Source: Candidatus Limimorpha caballi (GTDB lineage: Bacteria; Bacteroidota; Bacteroidia; Bacteroidales; F082). From it: a stretch of 49,960 nt of DNA. Positions 30,953-39,861 of the stretch are shown piece by piece (the stretch's first letter is position 1; every line of letters starts with the position of its first letter). The notes under the pieces are model-generated. The model was not told the DNA's origin, ran no database searches, and worked only from the letters and a program-made list of their open reading frames with translations. Where the stretch lies: assembly GCA_018064605.1 (NCBI GenBank), contig JAGHUX010000032.1, positions 1 to 49,960 of the forward strand. Reading direction: 5' to 3'. A program made the translations under genes and the position numbers.

Positions 30953-33817
30953 ATGAAAAAAGTATTATTATCAACCATCATCTTATTGAGTTTCAGCTTT
31001 TTGAAAGCTCAAGACGCGAACTTGGACATCAAGACCATAACCCTTGACAACGGCTTGAAGGTCGTGATGTGCGAAAACCATTCAGAGCCTGTCGTCTATG
31101 GCAGCGTGCTCGTCCACGCCGGGAGCAAGAACGACCCCGAAGACGCCACCGGCATGGCGCATTATTTCGAGCATATCATGTTCAAGGGCACCGACAGGAT
31201 CGGCACCACGAACTGGGAGGCGGAAAAGGTGTATCTCGACAGCATCGACATGATGTACGACAAGCTGCACGAGACTTCCGACGAGGCGGAGCGTGATTTG
31301 ATCCAGAAGAAAATCAACGAGTTATCGATTGCCTCGACGGAATATGCCATCCCCAACGAGGTCGATGTCATCCTCACAAAGATGGGCGGCGAAGGCCTTA
31401 ACGCCGGCACATCGTATGACTACACGGTCTATTATAACAACTTCCCCTCGAACCAGATCGGGAAATGGATGGACGTGTATGCCGAGCGTTTCCGCAACCC
31501 GGTGTTCCGTCTTTTCCAGAGCGAACTCGAGACCGTCTATGAAGAGAAGAACATGTACGACGACAGCCCTGTCTCAAAATACAAGGATTACGTGTTCAAA
31601 GAAGCATTCGGCGACCATCCCTACGGCCGTCCGATTGTCGGCCTGACCGAACACCTGAAAAACCCGCAGACAAGCAGGATGCGCGAGTTCTACAACACAT
31701 ATTATGTGGCTAACAACATGACACTCATCCTTGTAGGCGACTTCAACACCGAAGAGGTCATCCCGATGGTGAAGGAGAAATTCGGCATCTGGAAGAGCGG
31801 CAAGCTGCCTGAAAAGAAAGAGTACAACATCCCGAAATACGACCGGAAGATTGTCAGGGAAGTGAAAATGACTCCGATAAAACTGGGCATCATAGTGTAT
31901 AAAGGTGTGGAGCAAGGACATGAAGACATGACGGCCTTGAACCTGCTCAGCGGGATATTCAGCAACGGGGAGACAGGCGTCGCCGACAAGGACATGCTCG
32001 ACGGCAACTATTTAGCCGCGATGATGGAGCCTCTCGGCCTTGAAGACGCCGGCGGCATCGTGCTGATCTACATACCGAAACTGCTTTTCCAGTCGCATGA
32101 GAAAGCCGAGGAATACATCTTCGCCGCCATCGACAAAATCAAGAAAGGCGAGTTCAGCGACGAGCTCTTTGAAGCCACGAAGACCGAATGGCTGAAATAC
32201 AGGAAGAAGACGACAGAAGACATCAAGTCGTTGTCAAGCCTCATCCTCGGACTTGAGACGGAAGGCGTCACATACGAGGAATTTCTCGCCGAGACGGAGA
32301 AGATCCAGAACATGACAAAGGATGAATTGGTCGCGATAGCGAACAAATACCTAAACGACAACTACCTTGACGTCCGCTCAAGCATGGGCTTCCCGAAGAA
32401 AGACAAGGTCGGCAAGCCGAACTGGAAACCCATAGAGGCGAAGAACACAGAGGCGAAGTCGGATTTCGCCAGAATGATTGAGGCGGAGGAGGTTCCGGAA
32501 GTGAAGCCGCAAGTCATCGAATTCGGCAAAGACGTGGAAATCACAAAAGCCAACGACGGCTTCACGATGATCTCGACCAAGAACCCGCACAACGACATCT
32601 TCAACCTGAACATCACCTACAATTACGGGGAGCTTGACGACGCCGAGATTGAAAGAGCCATCAACTATCTTGAGTTGCAGGGTTCAGAGTCAAAGACTTA
32701 CGAAGAGATACAGCTTGAGTTCTCAAAGCTCGCCGCGATGATGTACCTTACTTCACACGAAAGCGGCACGATGTTGAGAATTGAAGGCTACGAGGAAGAC
32801 CTTGACGAGATTCTCGCGCTCTGCGAAGAGAAGATTTTCAGCCCTTCCAACGACGAGAAGAAGAAAGACCTCCTGGTTGAGGCTGAGCTGATGAACAAGA
32901 AAAACGAGAAAGAAGACGCAGCGACCTGGGGCTCGGCGGTTTACTACTACGCCATGTACGGCGAGAACTCACCGTTCCTCTCGAAGATGCCGGTCAAGGA
33001 CTGGGCGAAACGCAGCGGCGAAGAGCTTCTGGATGAAGTCAGTAACATCTTCAACTACAACGGAGAGATCACCTTCGTCGGAAACACTGACAACCAGGAG
33101 GTTATCGGGCTTCTGAAGAAACACAACCTCATCAAGGACGATGCGGTCAAAGCCGAGAAGAAATACCGCGTCGAGAAGAAATATTCCGAGAATCAGATAT
33201 TCTTAGCTCACAGCAAGAAGTTCAGGCAGAGCAACATCTACATGCACGTCGGAGGCAACACGTTAGACAAGCAAGAGAGAGCTACAGCCAACGTCTTCAA
33301 CAAATATTTCGGTACCGACATGTATTCCATTGTCTTCCAGGAGATCAGGGAGTTCCGCTCGTTGGGTTACAGCGCATACGGCTACTACACGTACGACGCT
33401 CTGAACAGGAAGCCTGGTCGTCTTTACACATACCTCGGCACTCAGTCGGACAAGACCGTCGAGGGCATCGAGGCGTTGCGCGGCCTGATCACCGACATGC
33501 CTGAGAGGATAGAGAAGTTCAACGCATCGAAAGACGCCCTGATACTCTCGAGAGCCGCCGACTACATCAGCTTCCGCAACATCCCGGGAACGGTCAGCAA
33601 CTGGCTTGAACAAGGCTACGACCACGACCCGAGAATTGAAATCACAGACATGATCAGAAACGTCGAATACCAGGATGTATATGATTTCTACAAGAAGAAC
33701 GTCGCCGACAGGCCGGTTGTCATCATGATGTCGGGCAACAAGAAAAAGATCGACACGAAGGCGTTGGAGAAGTTCGGGAAGGTGAAGGAGCTGAAGTACG
33801 GGGAAATCTTCAGGTAG
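30953..33817 (+). CDS. M16-family zinc metallopeptidase (insulinase-like), exported
   Basis: This 954-residue protein has a signal peptide ending FLKAQ and four M16 repeats expected in the 'double' clamshell form. The inverted zinc motif HYFEH (His70, Glu73, His74) lies in the first domain with the downstream acidic LETVYEEKN (about 191-200). The second half contains LGYSAYGYYTY and IRNVEYQDVYDFYKKNV, the inactive-partner type. It would degrade peptides in the periplasm. The ATG at 30953 matches the signal peptide; the sequence before it is the repeat element. No TAnnTTTG box was found close by. Confidence 0.92.
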   Translation: MKKVLLSTIILLSFSFLKAQDANLDIKTITLDNGLKVVMCENHSEPVVYGSVLVHAGSKNDPEDATGMAHYFEHIMFKGTDRIGTTNWEAEKVYLDSIDMMYDKLHETSDEAERDLIQKKINELSIASTEYAIPNEVDVILTKMGGEGLNAGTSYDYTVYYNNFPSNQIGKWMDVYAERFRNPVFRLFQSELETVYEEKNMYDDSPVSKYKDYVFKEAFGDHPYGRPIVGLTEHLKNPQTSRMREFYNTYYVANNMTLILVGDFNTEEVIPMVKEKFGIWKSGKLPEKKEYNIPKYDRKIVREVKMTPIKLGIIVYKGVEQGHEDMTALNLLSGIFSNGETGVADKDMLDGNYLAAMMEPLGLEDAGGIVLIYIPKLLFQSHEKAEEYIFAAIDKIKKGEFSDELFEATKTEWLKYRKKTTEDIKSLSSLILGLETEGVTYEEFLAETEKIQNMTKDELVAIANKYLNDNYLDVRSSMGFPKKDKVGKPNWKPIEAKNTEAKSDFARMIEAEEVPEVKPQVIEFGKDVEITKANDGFTMISTKNPHNDIFNLNITYNYGELDDAEIERAINYLELQGSESKTYEEIQLEFSKLAAMMYLTSHESGTMLRIEGYEEDLDEILALCEEKIFSPSNDEKKKDLLVEAELMNKKNEKEDAATWGSAVYYYAMYGENSPFLSKMPVKDWAKRSGEELLDEVSNIFNYNGEITFVGNTDNQEVIGLLKKHNLIKDDAVKAEKKYRVEKKYSENQIFLAHSKKFRQSNIYMHVGGNTLDKQERATANVFNKYFGTDMYSIVFQEIREFRSLGYSAYGYYTYDALNRKPGRLYTYLGTQSDKTVEGIEALRGLITDMPERIEKFNASKDALILSRAADYISFRNIPGTVSNWLEQGYDHDPRIEITDMIRNVEYQDVYDFYKKNVADRPVVIMMSGNKKKIDTKALEKFGKVKELKYGEIFR

Positions 33818-33822
33818 GCGGA

Positions 33823-33870
33823 ACACGAATTGTTCACCACGAATAACACGAATCATACGAATAACACGAA
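33823..33870. repeat. 9-bp-periodic CACGAAT array
   Basis: Units CACGAATAA, CACGAATCA and TACGAATAA follow one another after the M16 stop, the same family as 15031-15073. Confidence 0.75.
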
Positions 33871-33890
33871 AGTTTAACCGTTCATTTTTT

Positions 33891-33928
33891 GCAAGTCATT
33901 GTTAACAAAGATGTTGGCAATGACTTGC
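33891..33928. repeat. Long inverted repeat (17-bp stem) upstream of the HTH gene
   Basis: GCAAGTCATTG (33891-33901) pairs perfectly with CAATGACTTGC (33918-33928). Six more pairs, two of them G-T, extend inside to a four-base loop. No T-run follows, so it is not a standard terminator. Confidence 0.65.
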
Positions 33929-34008
33929 TTGTATATTGGAGAAACGGTCATTTAATTCTTTGCAATAATAATCAAGATTTGTCTATATGTCCAAAAATCC
34001 TCTTTCCG

Positions 34009-34016
34009 TATTTTTG
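34009..34016 (+). promoter_or_regulatory. -7 box of the HTH gene
   Basis: TATTTTTG matches TAnnTTTG, 25 bp before the ATG at 34042. Confidence 0.65.
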
Positions 34017-34041
34017 TGCTGCAATTCAATCTAAGTTTATT

Positions 34042-34467
34042 ATGGGATTATTCAATTTTAACAAGCCACGCACAGATGGGAAGACCTTTGATGGTCAAGG
34101 CACTGAACGAACCGGATTCATCGACAACGTCTTTGTCAATCTGGAGAAAGGTTGTCTGCTTCAACGTTATCCTTACGATAACTTGAGTACTTGCGCGAAA
34201 GTGACGGAAAACGCGAAGCACACCTCTTTGCAACTTCTCGCCGACCAGCTCAACATTGACAATGTCGATTTAGCCCAACTTGACGAACTGATGAAAAAAG
34301 CGACAAAGCCGCTGACTGTGGTTGACAAGAAGTACATGATTTGCTTCCTGGCAGGTGAGAAAGTCCAGCAGATTGCCGACCGCTTCATCGTCGAGCCCGC
34401 CTCGGTTTATACCGTGAGATACCGATTGAAGAAGAAATTCCCGAAAGACGAAGTTCTTCCTTTTTAA
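34042..34467 (+). CDS. Small protein with C-terminal LuxR/GerE-like HTH
   Basis: This 141-residue protein starts MGLFNFNKPRTDGKT. The C-terminal third, from about residue 95 (KKYMICFLAGEKVQQIADRF, then PASVYTVRYRLKKKF), reads as a GerE-type helix-turn-helix. The N-terminal part has no recognised sensor domain. It could be a DNA-binding regulator; its target is unknown. The ATG at 34042 was chosen because the promoter box at 34009-34016 lies inside the longer frame from 33889. Confidence 0.65.
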   Translation: MGLFNFNKPRTDGKTFDGQGTERTGFIDNVFVNLEKGCLLQRYPYDNLSTCAKVTENAKHTSLQLLADQLNIDNVDLAQLDELMKKATKPLTVVDKKYMICFLAGEKVQQIADRFIVEPASVYTVRYRLKKKFPKDEVLPF

Positions 34468-34502
34468 TTTCACGGCGACACAGCACGTATTGTTATTTTG
34501 TT

Positions 34503-34510
34503 TATTTTTG
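34503..34510 (+). promoter_or_regulatory. -7 box of the acidic hypothetical gene
   Basis: TATTTTTG matches TAnnTTTG, 30 bp before the ATG at 34541. Confidence 0.65.
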
Positions 34511-34540
34511 CAGCCAATTCAAACTGTAAAACAACACGAC

Positions 34541-35278
34541 ATGGAACAATTCAATGAAATTGATGATTGCTTTGAAGAATACGATGACTTCGAGATCAGA
34601 GACGAAGAAGAGAACGCCGTGACACCCGACCCCGGCAAGGACACAGGGGAGCCGCTCGACGAGAACGGGCTGCCGACGAGAGCCACGGACGAGTCCCTCG
34701 CGAAATGCAGAGAGACCTGCGATTACTGCATCGACAAGGCGAAGGAAGACCTTCGGGAGATGCGCGGCCAATGGGAGATTGCAGGACTGGCGAGGACCTT
34801 CCTGAAATACGCCACCTACATGGAGGGCTTCGACCATCTCCTCAACTATCTTTACAATGCGGTGGGCGACATGACCGGCTGCGTCCTCGAACACCCGCGC
34901 CTGAAACTGCAACTGCTCAGACTTCATCTTCTGGTCGTCCGCCGGATAGAGGCCCAGACTTGGCACGACCTGAGCATAGCCGACGAGATCCGGAGTGAAA
35001 TCGCGGCGCTTGAAAGCAACATCAAACACGCCGACAACGGCGAATTTGACAAGATAAAAGACAGCAGCAGCCTGAGACACGACCCCGTGGAATGGACGGC
35101 ACGATGGGAGGAAGTCATTGACAAGGCCGACGAGATCGCCGACGAGAGGCTCGCCGGCACGCCGCGCGGGATGGGATTCTGCTTCGCGTACTGGCACGAG
35201 AGGGCGGCGGCGTTGCGCAATTTCGACATCGAATGGAAGAATCCGCACCAGATGAACCCAAGAGTTTTATTTGACTGA
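34541..35278 (+). CDS. Hypothetical acidic helical protein
   Basis: This 245-residue cytosolic-looking protein has no signal peptide. The N-terminal 50 residues are strongly acidic (EEYDDFEIRDEEEN) and a short Cys cluster, CRETCDYC, follows at about 55-62. The rest is helix-rich with HPRLKLQLLRLHLLVVRR and TPRGMGFCFAYWHER. I do not recognise a family. It has its own promoter box and stands alone between the HTH gene and the transglycosylase. Confidence 0.65.
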   Translation: MEQFNEIDDCFEEYDDFEIRDEEENAVTPDPGKDTGEPLDENGLPTRATDESLAKCRETCDYCIDKAKEDLREMRGQWEIAGLARTFLKYATYMEGFDHLLNYLYNAVGDMTGCVLEHPRLKLQLLRLHLLVVRRIEAQTWHDLSIADEIRSEIAALESNIKHADNGEFDKIKDSSSLRHDPVEWTARWEEVIDKADEIADERLAGTPRGMGFCFAYWHERAAALRNFDIEWKNPHQMNPRVLFD

Positions 35279-35319
35279 TTTTTTGCTGTTTTTTTTAACC
35301 TCGGTTATGTTATTTTTTG

Positions 35320-35327
35320 TATTTTTG
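35320..35327 (+). promoter_or_regulatory. -7 box of the transglycosylase gene
   Basis: TATTTTTG matches TAnnTTTG, 30 bp before the ATG at 35358. Confidence 0.65.
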
Positions 35328-35357
35328 CCGCTTGAGAATCTCTAATTCATTATCATT

Positions 35358-36542
35358 ATGACAAAAAAATTCTTAACTTTTCTGTTGGTTATCATGGGGC
35401 TTGACTGCTTCGCCCAGGTCGAGACAGAATACGACAGGTATGTCAGGGAACAAAAGGAACAGATGGAGCGGATGAAGCGCGACAGTGACAGCCGAATGCA
35501 GGAGATGAGCAAGCAATACGAAGACTACGTGAAGGCCGAGAAGGAGGCTTACGAGAAGTTCGTCAGGGAGATGGCCGCCAAATGGGGAGAAGGCAACGTC
35601 GCCGAAAGCACCAACAAGGACTGGGTAGAATATTCAGACAACGGCAATTCGAGAAGCGTGGTTGACTTCGAGAACGGCACGGCGACGGTCGAGATCGTCG
35701 CGGAGCCAGGCAAGGCCGTTGACGAGGAAGAACTCGCGAAGAAGGTCAAGATATTGATTCTCGACAAAGGCAAGAGCAAAGACTACGACTCGCCGGCCGA
35801 GAAGGCCGTGCCGCTGGGTGACGAGCCGGTGCTGGAGAACCAAGTCACGACACCGTCGGGCGAGACCATCAACGAGAGTAACATCGACCGCGGCGTCAAG
35901 GAGATCATCGAAGCCGCTGAAGTCAAGGTGACGACGGTGACGGACCCCGACGGAAACCAGCACCAGATTGCTTCAATCTCGTTCAACCTGATTCCGGAGC
36001 ACATCAGGGTGCGCGCCGAGAAATTCTCCGACAACGTTGACAAATACAGCAGAAAATACGGCATCGACCAGGCGTTGGTTTACGCCGTGATGCAGACGGA
36101 GTCGTCGTTCAACCCGAAGGCGAAGTCGCACGTCCCGGCTTACGGCCTGATGCAGATCGTGCCGTCGTCAGCAGGCGCCGACTGCGCCGCAAGCCTGAAG
36201 AAAGACTTCAAGAAACCGACCGCGAACTACCTTTACGACCCGACCAACAACATCGAGATGGGAGTCCTGTACCTTTCATTATTGAGGGACAGATACTACA
36301 AAGACATCACCGACAAGAAGAAACAGGAGCTATGCATGATAGCGTCGTACAACACCGGCGCCGGCAACGTGGCACGCGCACTCCGCGGCGACACCAACAT
36401 CAAGAAAGCGGCGCCGCAAATCAACGGGATGACCTACGACGAGCTGTTCACCTTCTTCAAGAAAAAACTCCACAAGGAGACACAGAACTATGTCGTCAAC
36501 GTGACGGAACGGGCGGAGAATTTCAGAAAATGGACCAAATAA
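35358..36542 (+). CDS. MltC-like lytic murein transglycosylase
   Basis: This 394-residue exported protein has a signal peptide ending LDCFAQ, a charged coiled-coil (about 25-85), an MltC-type N-terminal domain (about 85-210) and a C-terminal SLT lysozyme-like domain. The catalytic Glu248 lies in YAVMQTESSFNP, followed by AYGLMQIVPSSAG and ASYNTGAGNVARAL. It would cleave peptidoglycan with formation of 1,6-anhydro ends in the periplasm. Unlike E. coli MltC it has no clear lipobox. Confidence 0.9.
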   Translation: MTKKFLTFLLVIMGLDCFAQVETEYDRYVREQKEQMERMKRDSDSRMQEMSKQYEDYVKAEKEAYEKFVREMAAKWGEGNVAESTNKDWVEYSDNGNSRSVVDFENGTATVEIVAEPGKAVDEEELAKKVKILILDKGKSKDYDSPAEKAVPLGDEPVLENQVTTPSGETINESNIDRGVKEIIEAAEVKVTTVTDPDGNQHQIASISFNLIPEHIRVRAEKFSDNVDKYSRKYGIDQALVYAVMQTESSFNPKAKSHVPAYGLMQIVPSSAGADCAASLKKDFKKPTANYLYDPTNNIEMGVLYLSLLRDRYYKDITDKKKQELCMIASYNTGAGNVARALRGDTNIKKAAPQINGMTYDELFTFFKKKLHKETQNYVVNVTERAENFRKWTK

Positions 36543-36558
36543 CTGATTATTTTGAAAA

Positions 36559-36573
36559 AAAATGTAACATTTT
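36559..36573. promoter_or_regulatory. Small perfect palindrome upstream of 36618
   Basis: AAAATGT-A-ACATTTT is a 15-bp palindrome between the transglycosylase stop and the next gene, about 45 bp before its ATG. It could be an operator. Confidence 0.35.
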
Positions 36574-36617
36574 GACACTTTCGGGTACTATAGGGTGAAT
36601 TTCAATTTCTAAAAAAG

Positions 36618-37199
36618 ATGAATATGAAACGAATTATTTCAATGACATTATTCATGATGGCGGTTCTGATGATGCCATCATTGGCGGAAGCGCAGGACGA
36701 CGGCACATTCAACAGACAGACGCTGAAAAGAACAGGCGGAAACAACGCGAGGGAGCAGCGGATTGACAGGAAGACGAAGCAGGAGCCTGTCACGCCGACA
36801 GCCCAGCCGAAGTCCGAGGTGAAGACAGAGAAGCCTTCAGGACGGACAGACGGCATGACGATAACGAACCCATGCAGTGACTGGCTGGAATTCGAGTTCG
36901 TAGAACTGGTCGGGAGCACCAGCGAGCAGACCGCGTCGATGACATTCAGGGTCACGAACCACGACATAAACAAAAGGATGCGCATAGGCCATGACATTTT
37001 GGCATACGACCAGCTCGGCGGCGAGCACAGCTGCTTCTGCGGCGAGTGGTTCGACACCAAGACAGATGTCATGATAAGCTACACCATGGAAATTCCCGAC
37101 AAGATGCTGCCGTCGAAGGTGAAGAAACTCACGTTCATCAGTTTCAAGGTCGATGACTGCACCATTGAGATGCGCAACGTTCCCATCGAGTGGAGATGA
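36618..37199 (+). CDS. Hypothetical exported protein
   Basis: This 193-residue protein has a signal peptide (MKRIISMTLFMMAVLMMPSLAEA), a basic and Pro-rich linker (about 30-75), then a compact beta-rich domain with MTFRVTNHDINKRMRIG and GEHSCFCGEWFDTKTDVM. I do not recognise the family. It ends 36 bp before the PNGase F-like gene and may be cotranscribed with it, which could make it an accessory factor. Confidence 0.65.
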   Translation: MNMKRIISMTLFMMAVLMMPSLAEAQDDGTFNRQTLKRTGGNNAREQRIDRKTKQEPVTPTAQPKSEVKTEKPSGRTDGMTITNPCSDWLEFEFVELVGSTSEQTASMTFRVTNHDINKRMRIGHDILAYDQLGGEHSCFCGEWFDTKTDVMISYTMEIPDKMLPSKVKKLTFISFKVDDCTIEMRNVPIEWR

Positions 37200-37235
37200 G
37201 GCATGTAAAGTATGTAAAGCATTAAAAATCAAATC

Positions 37236-39848
37236 ATGAGAAAATATTTGTTTTCACTTATCCTGTCGGTTTCGGCATTATGTTCGTTTTCGCAGACTGT
37301 TGTTGAAATCGACTTCAACAATTTCAATGACAATGCCGCATTGAACGGTCAGAACGGCTGGGTGGCGCGTCCGCACAGTGCGGGCAACGGCGGCAACCCG
37401 ATTTACAGCGGTTACATCGGCCCGCGCGGAATGATGACACCTGACGAGACCATCGGCGTGTTCTCGGTCTGCTCCGGCACGAGCTTCGGCGACATCGCGA
37501 CGCACAGCCTCAGCGAATACGGCTTCGACTTCTCGACCGGCGGCGTCATTGAGATTGAATGCGACATGTGGCGCGAATGGTGGGGCGACCTCTTCGGCAT
37601 CGGCTACGACGGCAACGGCGACGGCGTGGTGCTGCCTCCCATCCAGGGCAACTACGAGCCTATCAAGCCTAACGCCAACAGCACAAGCCCCGACGGCGGC
37701 ATCTACATGCTCACGACAGGCATCAACGAAGAGAACCCTGCGGCTTTCATGAACGGCGTTGTGCTTCCTAACAACACCATGCCCGCCGACTTCGACTTCG
37801 AGCCGCACCAGCAGTGGTACCGTTGGAAGGTCTCCATCGACTTAGATGCCAACGGCGGCGCGGGTGCAGTCACACTATACATGATGCGCGACGTCCCGGA
37901 CGGCGAGTTCGAGCCTGTGCCTGAATGCCAAGGCATCCCGGCGGGGCTGACACCCGGCTCCGGCGACAAGTTCGACCCGGCAATGTGGAACGGCATCTTC
38001 ATGCTCAACAGCGGCTACGGCGGCTTCGACAACTTCACCGTCCGTCACATCCCCGGCGGGTTGGCCGCGCAGTTCATCGACTTCGAGAACATCACTGACA
38101 AACTCGTCAGCAACGCGCCCATCACCCTGAACGCCACGGCGACCTCAGGCCTCCCCGTCACCTTCGAGCTGACACAAGGGCCGGCGACGCTCGACGGCAA
38201 CGTCCTCACCCTGACCGGCGAAGAAGGGATGGTGAAAGTCAAGGCAATACAGGAAGGCGACGGCACGCAATGGCAGCCCGCCCCCTCAGTCACACGCTCG
38301 TTCTACGTCGTTGACCCGCAGAATTACACGCCTGAGATCACGATACGCCGTCCTTACGAAGGCACGATGGTATATATGCCTGATTTCGATAAACCGGTGT
38401 TGGTTGTGCTGAGCGCATATATCGAACACGGCGACGCCATCAAATTCGAGGAGGTGAAATGCACCATCAACGGCGAAGATGTCATCCTGAAGACCGACTA
38501 CCCCGACAACCCAGCAAACGGATACTGGTACACGACATGGCAGCCGACAGCGGAAGGCACTTACAACATGACCGCGAGCATCACGCAATCGGGCGGCAAA
38601 GTCACCACGAAATCAAACACTTTCGAAGTAACGACAAATTACAACGACATCAATGTCACCGCCTTTGACGGCGACTTGGTCGTGACACCACAGACCGAGA
38701 GCGTCCACGGCGATTACATCTTCCCGACACATGTCAACGCGTTCAACGCCATCAACATGCACTATGACCACAACTGCGTCGGCAGCTGCGACCCTTACGA
38801 CCGCGTCGGCTACTGCCGCATCAAGAACTTCCGCGGCGAATGGATGGAGCTGTTCCGCTACGTCTCGCCTTTCGGCGTGGAATGCACCGACGACCAGGAC
38901 GTCACCGATTTCACGACAATGCTACAGGGCCTCGTTGAATTCGAACTATATTTCCAGACATGGACAGGTGACGGATACAACCCGACGGCAATCTTTGAAT
39001 ACACCAAAGGCACGCCGGAGTACAGCTACATCGACATGACCGAGCTTTGGAACGGCAGCTACGCCTTCGGAGACTATGAAAACAGATGTCCGGTGCCGGC
39101 TCGCAACGTCACCTTCGACCAAGGTGTTGGGAAAGCCAACCTGAGACTTGTCACCACGGGTCACAAATGGAGCAGCGGCACCAACGGCAATTACAACACC
39201 GGCAACGCGGCCGAATTCTACGAAGCCACGCATAACATCAAAATCAACGGGGCAACCAGATACACACAGCATCTGTGGAGGACCTGCAACCCCAACCCCG
39301 CCGGCTGCCAGCCCCAAAACGGCACATGGACATACGACCGCAGCGGATGGTGCCCGGGCAGCTTGGCCATGGTCTGGGACTTCAGCCTCGACGAATACAT
39401 CTCGGCAGGCAACGCCGAACTCCTCTATGAGTTCGACCCCGGCTATGTTGACGAATGCCACCCAAACTACCCTGACTGCGTGACTGGACAAAACAACTGC
39501 CCGAACTGCCAGGATTCCGACAACCCGCTGCTGATGGTATCCGGCAAACTTGTGACTTACACCAACCAGACAGGCACAATCCTGAGCGCACCATCATATC
39601 CGGACGCCGGAGAAGAGCCGTTCAACGTGAGCATCCTGCCTAACCCTGTCAAGAATACGATGACTATCAGCACCGACTACGAGCTCGGACGGATCTCCGT
39701 GCATATCCTCAACGCACAAGGCGTTGAAGTAAGAGGTTTCAACCTCGAAGGCTCTAAGACCATTGACGTCAGCGAACTGCCCGCCGGAATCTACTTCGTC
39801 AACCTCATCGGTGGCAAAGTCGTGACAAGAAAAGTCGTAATCGAATAA
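37236..39848 (+). CDS. PNGase F-like peptide-N-glycosidase, multidomain, T9SS-exported
   Basis: This 870-residue secreted protein has a signal peptide ending CSFSQ and an N-terminal lectin-like beta region (about 20-275). Two Ig-like domains follow (about 276-360 and 365-468), then a PNGase F catalytic pair (about 472-780), and a T9SS type A sorting domain (from ILPNPVKN to KVVIE). Against Elizabethkingia PNGase F, which cleaves the Asn-GlcNAc bond of N-glycoproteins, the catalytic Asp60 (CDEWDRY) matches Asp522 in DPYDRV. Glu206 (CAEWC) matches Glu660 in NAAEFYE, and DRAGWCPG matches DRSGWCPG at 701-708. The Glu118 position (YTETW) is Gln574 (YFQTW). The lectin-like and Ig regions are additions not found in PNGase F. 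Confidence 0.88.
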   Translation: MRKYLFSLILSVSALCSFSQTVVEIDFNNFNDNAALNGQNGWVARPHSAGNGGNPIYSGYIGPRGMMTPDETIGVFSVCSGTSFGDIATHSLSEYGFDFSTGGVIEIECDMWREWWGDLFGIGYDGNGDGVVLPPIQGNYEPIKPNANSTSPDGGIYMLTTGINEENPAAFMNGVVLPNNTMPADFDFEPHQQWYRWKVSIDLDANGGAGAVTLYMMRDVPDGEFEPVPECQGIPAGLTPGSGDKFDPAMWNGIFMLNSGYGGFDNFTVRHIPGGLAAQFIDFENITDKLVSNAPITLNATATSGLPVTFELTQGPATLDGNVLTLTGEEGMVKVKAIQEGDGTQWQPAPSVTRSFYVVDPQNYTPEITIRRPYEGTMVYMPDFDKPVLVVLSAYIEHGDAIKFEEVKCTINGEDVILKTDYPDNPANGYWYTTWQPTAEGTYNMTASITQSGGKVTTKSNTFEVTTNYNDINVTAFDGDLVVTPQTESVHGDYIFPTHVNAFNAINMHYDHNCVGSCDPYDRVGYCRIKNFRGEWMELFRYVSPFGVECTDDQDVTDFTTMLQGLVEFELYFQTWTGDGYNPTAIFEYTKGTPEYSYIDMTELWNGSYAFGDYENRCPVPARNVTFDQGVGKANLRLVTTGHKWSSGTNGNYNTGNAAEFYEATHNIKINGATRYTQHLWRTCNPNPAGCQPQNGTWTYDRSGWCPGSLAMVWDFSLDEYISAGNAELLYEFDPGYVDECHPNYPDCVTGQNNCPNCQDSDNPLLMVSGKLVTYTNQTGTILSAPSYPDAGEEPFNVSILPNPVKNTMTISTDYELGRISVHILNAQGVEVRGFNLEGSKTIDVSELPAGIYFVNLIGGKVVTRKVVIE

Positions 39849-39861
39849 GAAAAGAATTATT

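Noticed and set aside
34502..35248. 248-codon minus-strand frame opposite the acidic hypothetical gene
   Set aside because: The plus-strand frame has a promoter box and a sensible start; the minus frame has neither.
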